64,000 nt of DNA, taken from Henckelia pumila. Its lineage: Eukaryota > Streptophyta > Magnoliopsida > Lamiales > Gesneriaceae. Position 1 is the first letter of the stretch. Each line of letters starts with the position of its first letter. Shown here in pieces: positions 37,501 to 49,617 of this stretch. The notes under the pieces are model-generated. The model was not told the origin of the DNA. It made no database searches and saw nothing but the letters and a program-made list of their open reading frames with translations. The stretch covers positions 4,650,001 through 4,714,000 of the forward strand of contig NC_133123.1 in assembly GCF_033568475.1 (NCBI RefSeq), read 5' to 3'. A program made the position numbers and the translations under genes.

Positions 37501-38523
37501 CAACCTGTTTTTAAATACAAATACTAGTAACAAATCAACCACACAAATTAATGCCAAAGTTTACACGCAACTTGTTTTTTAATCAACTTTAATTTTTTTT
37601 TAGAAAGAAAGCAAAAAACAAAATTTATCCAAATGATGACACTTATTCTTACTCCATCCGCATAATTTCGCGATATTCAACACAACACACGTCTATTATT
37701 TGTAAGTGGATAAGAATTATTATTATCATTATTATTATTATTATTATTTATCGTACTTTTCCGTTACGAAATTGTAAACCACCAAGTCGCAATTTACTGG
37801 GGCTCGACTCGGGAGCTGTTGCTTATACTGTACACAGTATCATATTCCTATAAAGAAGAGCTTTTACAAATCATTTTTTAGTTTTTCATTAATAAAATAT
37901 TTTTAAGAAGTTATCTCAAATATTACCTTAATTTGTACAAGAATTTCTATGTCCTTTTCGGAAATATATTTCGCAGACAACATACATTTTGTAATAAACG
38001 ATCTTTTAACTTACGACAACGGAGGTATTTACAATCCTTAACCTCTATAATATATAACAGAAGCATTTACATTGATCTAATTTATTATTAACATAATTAT
38101 GGACTTAAATATTCATAAAGTACATCGTAGATGTGTGCAACCTTTACGTATTAATAATAATTAGTCCACCGTACATATTGTGTGTGTAATGTTATATATA
38201 AATATTATGTTTGGTGTGTATATAATATAATTTTTTTTTTCAAGTATTTGATTTGATTTTTTTTTTTTGCAATTTGATAATTTTTTGGGTTTTTTTTAAA
38301 AAAATAAAAATAAATATTAGCATATCAAGCTAGTGCATCATTGTGCGGATATGCATGGATTTGGGGATCAACACGATCGATGATTAATCGATAGACATAA
38401 AATGTGAATAAAACTTATGAATTTATAAACCAATCTAAAGCAATATTAGTTGATAGCAAATATGAGTAATTGCTCTGAGCACCTAAAACTTTGAGGTGTT
38501 ACAAATATAATCCAAATACGGAA

Positions 38524-39027
38524 TCTTCTATTATTTTATTAATTGTTTTTTGTGTCTTTGTTATTTTTTTTTTTCCAATGTTTTTTCTTTTGTACCTCAC
38601 ATTCTCTCTCCAAATCTATCTTTTATCCGGTTGTGTCAATGTTGCCCACAGGATAGTGCTTTGCGGGTAACGTGACGACTCATGATTGGTTAAAATCAGT
38701 GGATCCCACGCGAGACCCACTAATTTTGACCAATCATGGAGTTACACGTCACCCGCAGGATAGTGCCCTGCGGACGGTATGTACTAAACCCTCTTATCCA
38801 CTTCTTCTCAAAATTTTCTCTCATCCCTTTTTTTATCTTTTCGTCTCTCATCAATTTATTTTGAAACTGAATTTCATTCACAACTTTTAAATTTTATAGA
38901 TTTGAAATATATATATATATATAACACAAAAAATGATAAACCAAGTACTTTAATTTTTTTTAAAAATACAATATATTATATTTATATATTATGATTCACA
39001 CATGCAACGCGTGTACTCCATGGCTAA
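38524..39027 (+). mobile_element. candidate non-autonomous Helitron
   Basis: The right end has a hairpin-like ACATGCAACGCGTGT, then nine bases and CTAA followed by T, close to the Helitron 3' rule and similar to the end at 7476. A 5' end TCTTCTATTATTTTATTAAT preceded by A lies at 38524. The 5' assignment is weak. Confidence 0.38.
38648..38775. repeat. large imperfect palindrome with repeated flanks
   Basis: Arms 38665-38708 and 38714-38755 are near reverse complements (CATGATTGGTTAAAATCAGT against ACTAATTTTGACCAATCATG). Outside them CAGGATAGTGCTTTGCGG recurs as a direct repeat, CAGGATAGTGCCCTGCGG. It resembles a foldback transposon. Confidence 0.65.
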
Positions 39028-39065
39028 TATGAATAAAATATACGTTAACGTGATTTTAAATAACA

Positions 39066-39385
39066 TGGGTTTGTTTGGACAAGTTCTTTAAAAATATTTT
39101 AATTTTTTTTAAAATAAAAATGCTTAAATATGTGTTTGGACAAAATTTTTGAAAAATATTTTTTAAAGATATTTTTAAAAATATTATCCAAATATACTTT
39201 TTAAAGAATAATTGAAATTTGCTTTTTTCATATTTCCAGAATCAAAGTAAATATTACAAATCTCAAAACATAAGTGTAAAAACGTTTTTACATAATTATT
39301 ATCTAAACACATATTTATTGTTAAATAATTTGTAAAAATATTTTATAAAGTAATTTGATAATTACTTGTTCAAATGAAGTCACCT
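39066..39385. repeat. AT-rich MITE-like element upstream of the aminotransferase gene
   Basis: The left GGGTTTGTTTGGACAAGTTC and inverted right GGTGACTTCATTTGAACAAG ends are weakly alike. Similar AT-rich units with 'GTTTG' ends occur near 42830-43040 and 53330-53660. Confidence 0.3.
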
Positions 39386-39733
39386 TATCCACCAATTAAA
39401 GTATATTTTTAGCATAGAGAGGAAATATTTTAAGCGCGTGGATGTGTCTCTGCCACAACGAGAGTCGTGAAATACAGTCTTTCTCGTATTCCTAGTAGCC
39501 TATTAGGATTCTTCTGAATTCCATTCAATTCAAAGATCCGTTTAACAGCACCCAAACCCGGATTCGTTGATTCCGGATAATAGCGTCCCATGCAAAATCT
39601 GCAAAACACCAAAAAAGTTCCCAACACTTACAATCTCGTGGCTTTAGATTCACAAACCTCAAAAACACACACACACAAAGAACAGGAAAGACCCAGAAAA
39701 TCTGTTACTCGAATAATTAACCGACATTGATAT

Positions 39734-42315
39734 ATGGATGCTCAAAATTGGGGCGTGGGCCAAGAAATCGAAGTGCCACATAATGTTACAATCAAAGGGA
39801 TTCTTGATTTGTTGATGGGCAGCATAGATTCCAACAACGACGGTAAAAAGGTGATTTCTTTGGGCATTGGGGACCCGACTGCCTACTCTTGTTTTTACAC
39901 AACTTCATCTGCACAAGAAGCCGTTGTGGAATCGCTGCGTTCTGCTAAATTCAATGGATACGCTCCCACTTCGGGCCTTCCTCAAACCAGAAGGTAATTT
40001 TTTGTATAATTGATAGCGTAGGCGAAGAAATTACTCTTGCATGCAATGTTTGTGTTCGGGATTCGCATTGATTTGGGTGGTATCTGCTTCTTTTTAGGCG
40101 TTTCTTGAGGAATTTCCTTCGAGATATATGTGTTACAGTTTTGTTTTTGTTTTTGTTTTTTTGGGGCAGATCGAGTGCCACGTTTTCGATTAGATTTTCA
40201 ATTGTAGATTTGATTTCTTGATCGTTTGTAATTCTGATTTTAGTTTTTATTCAAACAGTTAATTTCATATTGGGCTCCTATCATATTGTTGCAATGTGGG
40301 AGTTTTATATTTACAAGTCCATTCATTTTTGCTGTCAACTTGAAGATGACATAAATTATGATGGGTCCACTGTTAGATATATAATATAAGGAAGAACATG
40401 TTGAAATGTTGTGTTGTTGAGATTTGAGACTAAGAACTTTCACCAAACTTCTTGAGTAATAAGATTTTGGTGCTCCTGTTCAAAAAATAAAAAAAAAATA
40501 AACAAACAAAGGGGATGGTTATATGTTGTCGAGCTAGTGCCTGTTTGATTTGGTTTATGTTATAGTTTTCTTACGGGGCGATCTTTTTCAATAGCTCATA
40601 TGGATTCAGTAGGCGTATTTACCAATTCTGACCTATGTTATTCTTATTCCCTAACAGAGCACTCGCAGAATATTTGTCCCGCGATCTTCCATACAAGTTA
40701 TCGCTTGATGATGTTTATGTCACGTCAGGTTGTACACAAGCGATTGAAATAGCTCTGTCAATCTTAACTCGCCCCGGTGCTAATATATTGCTTCCAAGAC
40801 CATGCTTTCCGATTTATGAACTTTGTGCTGTGTTTAGAAATATTGAAATTCGGCATTTCGATCTTCTCCCTGAGAAGGGCTGGGAAGTTGATCTTAAGGC
40901 AGTTGAAGATTTGGCCGATCATAATACCGTTGCAATGGTAATCATAAATCCTGGGAATCCATGTGGAAATGTATATACTTATCAACAACTTAAGAAGGTA
41001 TGTACATAATTTTTAATCAATTGATCGTCTGTTTTTTTCAATGCTTTACTACATAATTATATGGTCCCTTATTGATGATATCACATGAATTGAAATTAGA
41101 TTGCCGAAGTTGCAAAGAGGCTAAGAATAGCCGTAATTGCTGATGAAGTTTACGGGCATCTTGCTTTTGGGGCTAATCCTTTTGTGCCCATGGGAGTTTT
41201 TGGATCTATTGCACCAGTTCTTACTCTTGGATCACTTTCAAAGAGATGGTTAGTACCTGGTTGGCGTCTCGGTTGGTTGGTTACAAATGATCCAGATGGC
41301 ATTTTAAAGAGCCCTAAGGTTTGTTTTCCCCAGTATAGTTCATGCATGCTTATATTCTAAATGCAACATTTGCATCGCAAACACCAAATTTCGAGTGTTG
41401 GTTCGTCGACCATAGCTTAAACATGCCATTTTTCTTCATCTTTTCAGTTTGTTGAACGGCTCAAGAAGTACTGCGACATTTGTGGAGGTCCTGCTACTTT
41501 CATGCAGGTCATAGCATCACTGTATTGATGATGTTCTGTTTTTCGAACAAGAACTTGATTAATATATGTGCGTGTGTATGCATATATAATAAACACACAC
41601 ATATACATATTATGTCGAGATGTTTTATTAGTTTCCTTAAAGCTCATCACCACTTCCTTTTTCAATGTTTCAGGCAGCAGTGCCAACAATTATTAAGGAA
41701 ACTCAAGAGCTTTTCTTCAAGAAAACTATAAATATGCTGAAGCAAACTTCGGATATTTGTTACAACAAGATTAAAGAGATCAGTTGCCTTAGTTGTCCTC
41801 ATAAACCAGAAGGATCAATGGCTTTTATGGTGAGCATTCAACATCTTGAGGATTTTATCAGCGAAATCGAATTTTTGGCATGCGACAAATTCTTTTCTTA
41901 GTTACTTTGTGTAATGTATGTTCTATCATGTAGGTGAAACTGAATATTTCACTTCTAAAAGATATTAGTGATGAACTCGACTTCTGTTTTAAGCTGGCCA
42001 AAGAGGAATCTGTCATAGTTCTTCCAGGTAATTTTATAACTGGTAATTTGGCTCCACGTCCCGAATTTTTTCGACATCCTGAACAGCTCGATGATTGTTC
42101 AGGAAGAACATATTTTTAAAAGCATCACACTTTAATATTTGACTACACAACTCTTGACTTTTGAGAATACCGTGTTGTGTGTTTCAGGGTTAGCTGTGGG
42201 TCTCAAAAATTGGGTCCGAATCACGTTCGCAGTCGAGCCATCTGCGCTGGAAGAAGCATTGGAGAGGGTCAAGTGTTTCTGTGAACGTCATTCCTCTCTA
42301 CAAAATGGATACTGA
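39734..42315 (+). CDS. TAT7: tyrosine aminotransferase (class I, PLP-dependent), TAT7 type
   Basis: Seven exons (39734-39993, 40658-40997, 41100-41318, 41448-41507, 41674-41829, 41934-42027, 42188-42315) give 418 residues, the usual length for plant TATs. Motifs: [11 protein letters not shown] near the N terminus, [25 protein letters not shown] with Asn187, [11 protein letters not shown] with Asp215 and Tyr218 for the cofactor, [15 protein letters not shown] with the Schiff-base Lys248, and VRITFAVEP with the C-terminal Arg that binds the substrate carboxylate. The family transfers the amino group of tyrosine to a 2-oxo acid, giving 4-hydroxyphenylpyruvate for tocopherol, plastoquinone and, in some Lamiales, rosmarinic acid. 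No transit peptide is present, so it is probably cytosolic. Gene order points to At5g53970 (TAT7). Related C-S lyase and nicotianamine aminotransferase roles are less likely but not excluded. Confidence 0.93.
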
Positions 42316-43565
42316 TGATGGAAACATCCTTACATTATTGTTTTTGTAATTAGTTTATTTTAATATAACTTGTGACATAACAGATCATAATTATAAATGC
42401 CATTATCCAATGAAATAGAAATTTGTTTTTATCAAATATCTAATTACAACTCTCTGTGCCGAGAAAAAAAATTATATCTTGTCTTTTTATTGTACATATG
42501 TTATTGTACAATCAGATTACTTATATTAACTTTAATAACATAAATAATAATAAAAAAAGAAAAAAAGCCGGAGAGGATACGAGATGTTAGAAGACAAACA
42601 AATGACAAATCACTAACCAACAAAAGTTATGCAAAAAGAGAAATGCACTAGCTCCGAGTAGGTGAGCGTTTGTGCTTGATTTTTTTTACAACATTTCTTT
42701 CGAACAAATTTGTCACACAAAGTTTGTTAAGAATGTGGTTATTTGACTAAAATGGTTTACATTTTGCTGAGTTAGACTAACTTGGTTTATAAACCATTGA
42801 GTTAACGACAAGGTTTATCCAAAGCAATACACCCCGTTTGATTTCAAAAGCCAAATCAGAAAAGCATATTTTTTTTTTAAAAAAAAGTGTTTTTTTTATT
42901 AACAAAGTGTTTGGGTGACCATTTAAATGTTTAAAAAAAAATTCACTTAAAATTATAGCTTTTTCAAAAGCTAAAAATCGTAACTTAAAAAAGTACTTTT
43001 TTTTAAAACCAAATAAAAACTGAACAAACTTGCATTTGGAAATAACAATCGTTGTTCAGAGTTCAAGTTCCACAATGGCCGCAGCAATAAACAAGTGAGA
43101 AGAAAAAGGTCTCAATTAGGTAATTGAGCGTATATAATAGTCAAATCAGTTTTTTTTTCCCAAGGAAAGATCCAACTTTTGATTCAAGAAAATACAAATA
43201 AATACAGTCATAAAAGAAAAGAACAAAAACTGAAATAGAATCGTATATTTATAATCAAGATCAGAAATATTCAGTTTCACCGGCTTTTGGCTTTCTCTAT
43301 GGACTTACATACACCCACCTAATCCTGGAAAATGGAATTTCGCGCATCATTGGATCATCATTCTTGGCTTTGAGTGACGACCCGTTTCTGCTTTTTTGTG
43401 TCCTTTTCAGTATATTATAATAATTAAAACAAATTATCAAAGGCGCCGGCTTGTATCACGATTCGTTTTTTTCTTACTTGAAAAGTGCACCACTTTGGTC
43501 CTTTCTTAGTGAATCGCCATACCCATATCTCTTTTTGCGGAATTCTTAGCTTTTTTTTTTGTGCT
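42316..43565. other. spacer between the two aminotransferase genes
   Basis: It holds the 3' UTR of the TAT gene, an AT-rich 'CCGTTTGATTTC' MITE-like tract at about 42830-43040, and the leader of the next gene. No coding sequence is seen. Confidence 0.55.
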
Positions 43566-45145
43566 ATGGCATCTCCCATTTCTGTTTCGGATGAGAAATC
43601 TGGTACATTCTTTTTATTTCTTGGATTGGATTTTCTTGAGTGTTATGTGATTATTTTCTCTTCTTCTTCTCTGAGATGCAGCTATTGAGAATGGCGGAGA
43701 TTTCAAAGTTCATGTGTTTTCATCGGCAGAAGAGGTTAGTGAGGCGCCTTTGCAGCTTCAAACTGAATTCTTTGAGTTGCATATTTAATTTGTCTTTGTA
43801 TTGGTTTACGTTTCACATCAAATGTTTCGCACATCACAAAAGTGGGATCACTAGGATTTACCTGTTCTTGAATTACTGGTTTATTGATGTTTCATGTTAC
43901 TATGTTAGTGTTGAATCTATTCCATATCCCCTATGCATTTTCTCTGATTTTGGGGTATATATTGAAAACTTCTAGCTTGATTTCATTTTGTTGGTTTTGT
44001 TATCATAATTAGTTGCTTGCAAAGAGGCAAGAGGAATTGCTGGAAAAGCCAAAGCAATATCCAGCTATGTATTCTAGCATATTTGGTGGAATTATTCTTG
44101 ATCCTGCGATGATGGTTATCCCCATGGATGATCACTTGGTTCATCGAGGGCACGGTGTCTTTGACACCGCCATTATACTTGATGGGTATGGAACATGGCC
44201 AATTACTCTGCTTTCGAATTCTGAATTTTGTATCAAAGATTTATGATCGATGTTTTCGAATGCTGAACTTGAATGGTAAATCATTGCTACTCGCAGACAC
44301 CTCTATGAACTAGACGTCCACCTAGCCCGTTTTCTTAGATCAGCAGCAAAAGCGAAAGTTGTCTCGCCCTTCCCTCAATCTACTCTTAAAAACATTCTTA
44401 TTAAGCTCACAGCAGCATCGAATTGCCGAAAAGGAACTCTGAGATACTGGTTAAGTGCCGGGCCTGGGGACTTTCTGCTCTCTCCTGCCGGATGCCCGAA
44501 ATCTGCATTCTATGCAATCGTCATTGATCATAACTTTTCTCAATGTAAAGAAGGAGTCAAAGTAATTACATCTACGATCCCCATGAAATCTCCCCTTTTT
44601 GCTACAATGAAAAATGTGAACTACCTCCCAAATGTTCTTTCGCAAATGGAAGCTGAGGAGAAGGGGGCATCTGCCTCTATATGGGTAGATGAGGAGGGAT
44701 ATATCGCCGAAGGTCCTAATGTGAATGTGGCATTCATTACTCATGAAAAAGAACTAATCTTGCCGTTCTTTGACAAGATTTTAAGTGGATGCACCGCGTT
44801 AAGGCTTCTTGAACTAGCACCTAAGTTAGTCGAACAAGGGCGCTTGAAGGATATCAGAACCGGAAACTTGACTGTGGCAGAGGCCAAAGGGGCTGCTGAG
44901 ATGATGTACGTCGGAAGCACGCTTCCAATCTTGCCAATCATCTCGTGGGACGATGAGCCTATTGGAGATGGTAACTCACTTACTCTAAACTTTTTAGCCT
45001 CGGTTGTTAAACTTGGCATTGAAATTTGATTTATGTGCTTGAAACAGGTAATGTGGGAGAACTTACTATGGCCCTCTCGGATTTGCTTTGGGAAGATATG
45101 GTTTCTGGTCCGGAAACGCAAAGGTTCCCGGTCCCTTATGTGTAA
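43566..45145 (+). CDS. class IV aminotransferase (D-amino acid aminotransferase/aminodeoxychorismate lyase-like)
   Basis: Five exons (43566-43602, 43682-43734, 44013-44185, 44297-44970, 45048-45145) give 344 residues. The fold-type IV core is clear: MYSSIFGGIILDPAMMVIPM, DHLVHRGHGVFDTA, LRYWLSAGPGDFLLSP, TMKNVNYLPNVL with the probable Schiff-base Lys193, EEGYIAEGPNVNVAF, LSGCTALRLLEL and MMYVGSTLPILPI. It is closest, from memory, to At3g05190/At5g27410. The class includes branched-chain and D-amino acid aminotransferases and aminodeoxychorismate lyase; substrate cannot be read from sequence. The N terminus is short and acidic, with no transit peptide. Unlike its neighbours it does not belong to the Arabidopsis At5g539xx order, so it may have been inserted here or lost there. 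The protein ends TQRFPVPYV. Confidence 0.93.
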
Positions 45146-45969
45146 GGATTCGAGTTTTCTTTGGGGATTGAAAGATGGTAGTGCTTGTTTCTGAATGTAT
45201 GTTCCATTGTGCAAACCAGATTCAGTAATGTACTGATGTTCAATGGAAATGAGAGTAAATAAGCAGTTTGCAATATGTTTTTGTGATCATGGGAAGACAA
45301 AAATTATTCATCTTTCGAAAACGAAAAAAGAACAATTTTTCAAAAAAACCGGCAAATATAACATACAATGGTTTAACATTTTCATAACGAAGACGGGTCT
45401 AATATTTTTAATTGAAAAAACATTGATTCCAAAATACACTTCACAAAAATATTTTCAAGTATCCTTTAAATTTTATCTTTCAAAATACCTCAATGTTTTT
45501 ATTGAAACTTGTCGTTAACAATGCTTTTGAGCCATTATTTAATTTAATTCGTATCCAACGACATATATCAAATTTGAGTGAATACAAACATATTTGAATA
45601 TATTTCAGCTTGAAATTTGGCACAAGCCTAAATGTAGATCAATTTGAGAACGTATCAATGCATTTATTTTTCTAGATAATTGGAGTCTCACTTCATAAAA
45701 TTGGTGCTTATATAAAATCTTCGACAGATTTCATATGTTGTCAACCCAATCCACAAACTTACAAACGATCCATTCCAATTAGAATCCATCTTAGCTAAGT
45801 GATCCGGTTAGAGTTATGGATCACTAAGGACGTGTTTGTAACATAAAAAAATAAATAACTATAGATTTTTTAAATACATTAGTTAAGAAAAAAAATTATA
45901 ATAATTTATTTTTAATTGTTGCAAACAGTATCTGATTCAATTAGTTGGGAAAGTACGTAATTGTCTATA

Positions 45970-46282
45970 GGAAAAACTATAATTTTATTCTTATATGTTT
46001 GTCACTTTGCGATTTCGATCATCTATGTTTTAATTATCAGTTTTAGTCATATATGTTCCTATTTTTGACAATTTTAGTCATTTTTTTTTTCGAAAATGCT
46101 TACGTTTACTATACATGTCAGCTCCACAGCAGCACTACATTGGTGTCATATCAGCGCCACATCGAAAAAATGACTAAACTTGCCAAAAAAACAAAGATAA
46201 CAGAGTAAAACTAAAATCTGAAAATATAAATGACCGAAATCGCAAAGTGACAAACATACTTGACCAAAAAAATAATTTTCTC
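45970..46282. mobile_element. Mutator-like MITE with long inverted repeats
   Basis: The arms are long: TATGTTTGTCACTTTGCGAT on the left recurs inverted on the right (ATCGCAAAGTGACAAACATA). A 9-bp near-perfect target duplication, TTGTCTATA at 45961-45969 and TTGTCCATA at 46283-46291, fits the Mutator superfamily. No coding sequence is present. Confidence 0.78.
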
Positions 46283-47509
46283 TTGTCCATATGATTTCCA
46301 ATAAATGAAATGCTAATGCTTTTATATATCTTGTTTATGCTTAATAATAATTATTGCATATTCAATAAGAAACAACTCGGTAAGTTCCTTTTGTTTTTCC
46401 AACTTCAATAATGCTAAATTATGTAATTATTTGGTGCTAGTTGGCACTCAGGTGCATGAACTAATTATTACTAAATGTTACGCAACAGTGGGGAATACTT
46501 GGCTCTCCCCAACTGCATGCAATGTTGACATTAATTGAAATTAAATGCAGCATCGAAGGTTCTATACATACATACGTACACACACATGTGTGTGTGTGTG
46601 TGATTTGAGGTCAATTAAGGTAGACAATATACATGTTCTTCAGAATTGTCGATTTCACGAAGCTTCCCAACGGTGGTTACCGATTCACAAGTTGTCGACG
46701 GCCGCGAAAGATCTCGACTTATCAATCTTAAGAATTATAAAAATTGTGGTACCAAAAAAAAAGTGCAAAAACATTTTTGGCACTGTACATGGTTAGCAAC
46801 AATGGACTAACATTATATTATGGATTACGGGGCAAGCATTTGCATTTATGAGACGGATGTTATTGATTTTTTTAATATAGCCAATACAGTGGAGTTTTTT
46901 TTTTTTTTTTTTAATTTGATTTTGTATTAATATATGGGGTCGGATTTTATTTTGTGAAAATGCATTTGATCTTTGGTATTTAAAGAAAACAACAAAATGT
47001 TCTTGCCTCGATCGCACAGCCGAGAAGTTTCCAATGTACTTATACTGAGATGGTGACATTTTTGTTTTGGGGGGGACACACACAATAAGCCGTCAAAAGA
47101 CCAACAAATTGAAATTCAAATGCATACTGTTAGTCTCCAGTCTTGAAAATATGCCACTCCTTTTCACTTTACGCTATTGAAAATAATATTTAAAAAATGT
47201 AGATTTTTATGAACTTTAAAAAATGCAGATTGGTGTATCCCATTCCCATTCACGAGGAAATGGGATTTACACGAATTTTATTTTGTTAACTAGAAACAAT
47301 AAACTGTTGAAGAATTTCTAAAATATTATAAAGGATTTTGATGAACTTTAAGGCATGTTTTAAATGCTGTCTTTTAAGAGAAGTTTTTACGATCTTTCTC
47401 ATGATAAAATGGAGGTAATAAGCTGATTCAAGACATACCATTGAATCTGATAATGCACATATTTATAGAAATGAAGAGACGGTGTCGAAAAATTGCGATT
47501 ATTATTTCT

Positions 47510-47640
47510 TAGTGAGACCCGTTCACGAACCAAAGCATTCACTCGTGAACAGTCATGAGGTTTCTGAAGAACTTTCGGGGGCGTTGCCCCCCGAGTCATC
47601 AGGTCGATCCCCGTAATTTTCGCTGCGGAGATCATTATTC
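47510..47640. repeat. GC-rich patch with GGGGGCGTTGCCCCC hairpin
   Basis: In an otherwise AT-rich spacer this stretch is GC-rich and centres on a perfect palindrome, GGGGGCGTTGCCCCCC, at about 47577-47592. On the minus strand it lies in a 78-codon frame without known domain. It is probably a repeat fragment; the class is unknown. Confidence 0.4.
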
Positions 47641-49136
47641 ATCATCGATAACAAAATTTTTGAAAATATTAAATGAATTCGAAAAATTATTCTAACAATA
47701 CTAAGGCTTTTGTCCACACGAGTTTTGATCAAATATTAGTTTCTGTATGTTACCTTTTGATTTTTTGCTATTTTGTCTCGACTGATGAGTGGCGTGGAAT
47801 CGAATATGTCAACAATTTCCGATGTCGTTACGTTTTCACTTCAATAAAATAGGACTGACAGTGCCAAAAAAAAAAAAACAAATTAAATGCATCCAAATTA
47901 AATTTAAACCTCAAAATAGAAAAAAGTTAATGAAGGGAAAAAATATTTTAAAAAAATAGAGCTAGATATGATTTGAGATTTGTTCCGCGGCTCCCCGGGC
48001 AAGCCGTGGATTGTTTTGATGTAAGGATGGATTAAATAATTAATAATTGTGGTGCTTATCTAATGTTGTAGGAGATGAGAAATAAAATATACTTGGCATA
48101 TGGATAAAATGATGAAGCATAAAAAAAAAAATAGCTTATCTTGAGTTAGCATAAAACGAGGACATTATTTAATGGCTTAATATGATCCAAAGGAGGAATC
48201 GAAACATAACCAGATTCATGCTCCAAATGTAGAGCTTATTGTACCATGTTATTTTAAGGTCATTATTGGAGTTAATCCATAAACAGATAAAGTTTTTAAA
48301 TCAGAAAACTACTTTCCCCACCAAATAAGACTATTTCTAGACTTCACTTTGTAGGACCAAACCCACGTGAACACACTTGTTCATGCATGACAAGTCACCC
48401 TCTACACTCTAATTCATTTTATATAAATTTCACTAAATAAGAGGGACATTTTTTATTAAAAAAAAAAAAAGCCCAAATAAAAGAAAAACTCGTAAATGAC
48501 ACCTATCTTGATATATATCTATATACATATAGATATATATATATTTTTAAAAAAATGAAATTATCAAGCCAAATCATGACACTTACAAATAAAATTTTGG
48601 CAATATGTACATATATCTCCAAGCTATTGTGGTTTCACACTTGTTCAAAAGTAAATTATGAAGTGTAACGCTTGAAAATTCTCACATCAAAACTCCGATA
48701 CATGATTTCAAACCATAGCGTTTTGACGAGCGTTTTTCAATAATATTGTTAAAAGTATGTCCAATATCATATACATGCCACATGAAATTTTTTGATATAA
48801 TAGCAACATGTCAAAATCATAAGTCATAACTAACTAATTTTCACTTACTCATATTATTGAAATAGTTATTTCAAATACTCAAACTAGGAAAACGTTTATA
48901 TATATAGTACTGTTTAGTTTACCGGCTATTATATTTATACCCAGTTCACCCAATTGAACGCTCAAAGTGTAGTTATTATTTGGGTTAAAAAAAATGTAGA
49001 CAACATCTTAAATTCAAGGTTTGGCCGATGCTGCATCGATAAATTTTATATAAAATGTTCGCACAAACATCTCATTTAAAAATATAAAATTATTAATGAA
49101 TATATATTTGCGCGAAGATCTTGTACGAAAATACAT

Positions 49137-49380
49137 GTATCTAATTATTCTTTTTGTGACGTGGGAACCCGCAGCTGCTATCTTCGGTGCGTACTGGGTA
49201 AACCCCGAACTAACGCAATAGCCTGCAAACTACGTTAGCCAGGTAAACCACACTAGGCAAGCCTTGTGTGACAATCTAGTCCAAGAAGATGTTGATAGGG
49301 AAAATCAAACTCCTGACATTTAGCCAAAAGTTCACCTACTCCACAAACTTAAACATCCTTAGGGGCTTGTATCTCATAAT
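49137..49380 (-). mobile_element. tRNA-derived SINE, copy 2
   Basis: Body 49149-49368 is the reverse complement of the SINE at 4626, with the same tail block (GGTAAACCCC / GCGCACCGAAG-like) and poly-A end. The flanks GTATCTAATTAT (49137-49148) and GTATCTCATAAT (49369-49380) look like a decayed 12-bp target duplication. It lies 240 bp upstream of the HD-Zip start, so within that promoter. Confidence 0.82.
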
Positions 49381-49455
49381 AACACTCCTTGCATCCATAT
49401 CACCCAAAAAATTTGATTGTCAACCGGTGGCCCCCATTTGGGCCCAGCTGATCTC

Positions 49456-49463
49456 TATAAATA
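49456..49463 (+). promoter_or_regulatory. TATA box of the HD-Zip gene
   Basis: TATAAATA lies 162 bp upstream of the start codon. Transcription would begin near 49490, giving a leader of about 130 bases. Confidence 0.6.
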
Positions 49464-49617
49464 AAACACAAACAGAATTCCACTAACCACCATCATTGCT
49501 TTCAAAAGACCCAAAAAAAAATATATATATACACCGTCATTTCATATCATTAAGCAAATCTTGTCAAAGAAAATATTGAACAAATTCAATTAATACAGAA
49601 AAGGATTTTGGAACAAG

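Larger units (their letters stand above)
31241..39733. other. 8.5-kb AT-rich spacer with mobile-element remnants
   Basis: No gene is supported between the NAC and aminotransferase genes. Listed separately are an (ATT)n tract, foldback and MITE elements, a SINE-like unit split by a hAT element and a candidate Helitron. A minus-strand 67-codon frame at 35521-35318 and a moderately GC-rich patch at 35440-35640 have no family match. About 36000-36350 is unassigned, more complex sequence. Confidence 0.65.
45146..49454. other. spacer between the class IV aminotransferase and HD-Zip genes
   Basis: It contains a Mutator-like MITE (45970-46282), a (CA)n/(TG)n tract at 46570-46602, a GC-rich patch at 47510-47635, a (TA)-rich tract near 48510-48545 and a reverse SINE at 49149. 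No protein-coding region is supported. Confidence 0.6.

Noticed and set aside
39430-39627. 65-codon minus-strand frame near the TAT start
   Set aside because: It falls in the likely promoter and leader of the TAT gene and has no family match.
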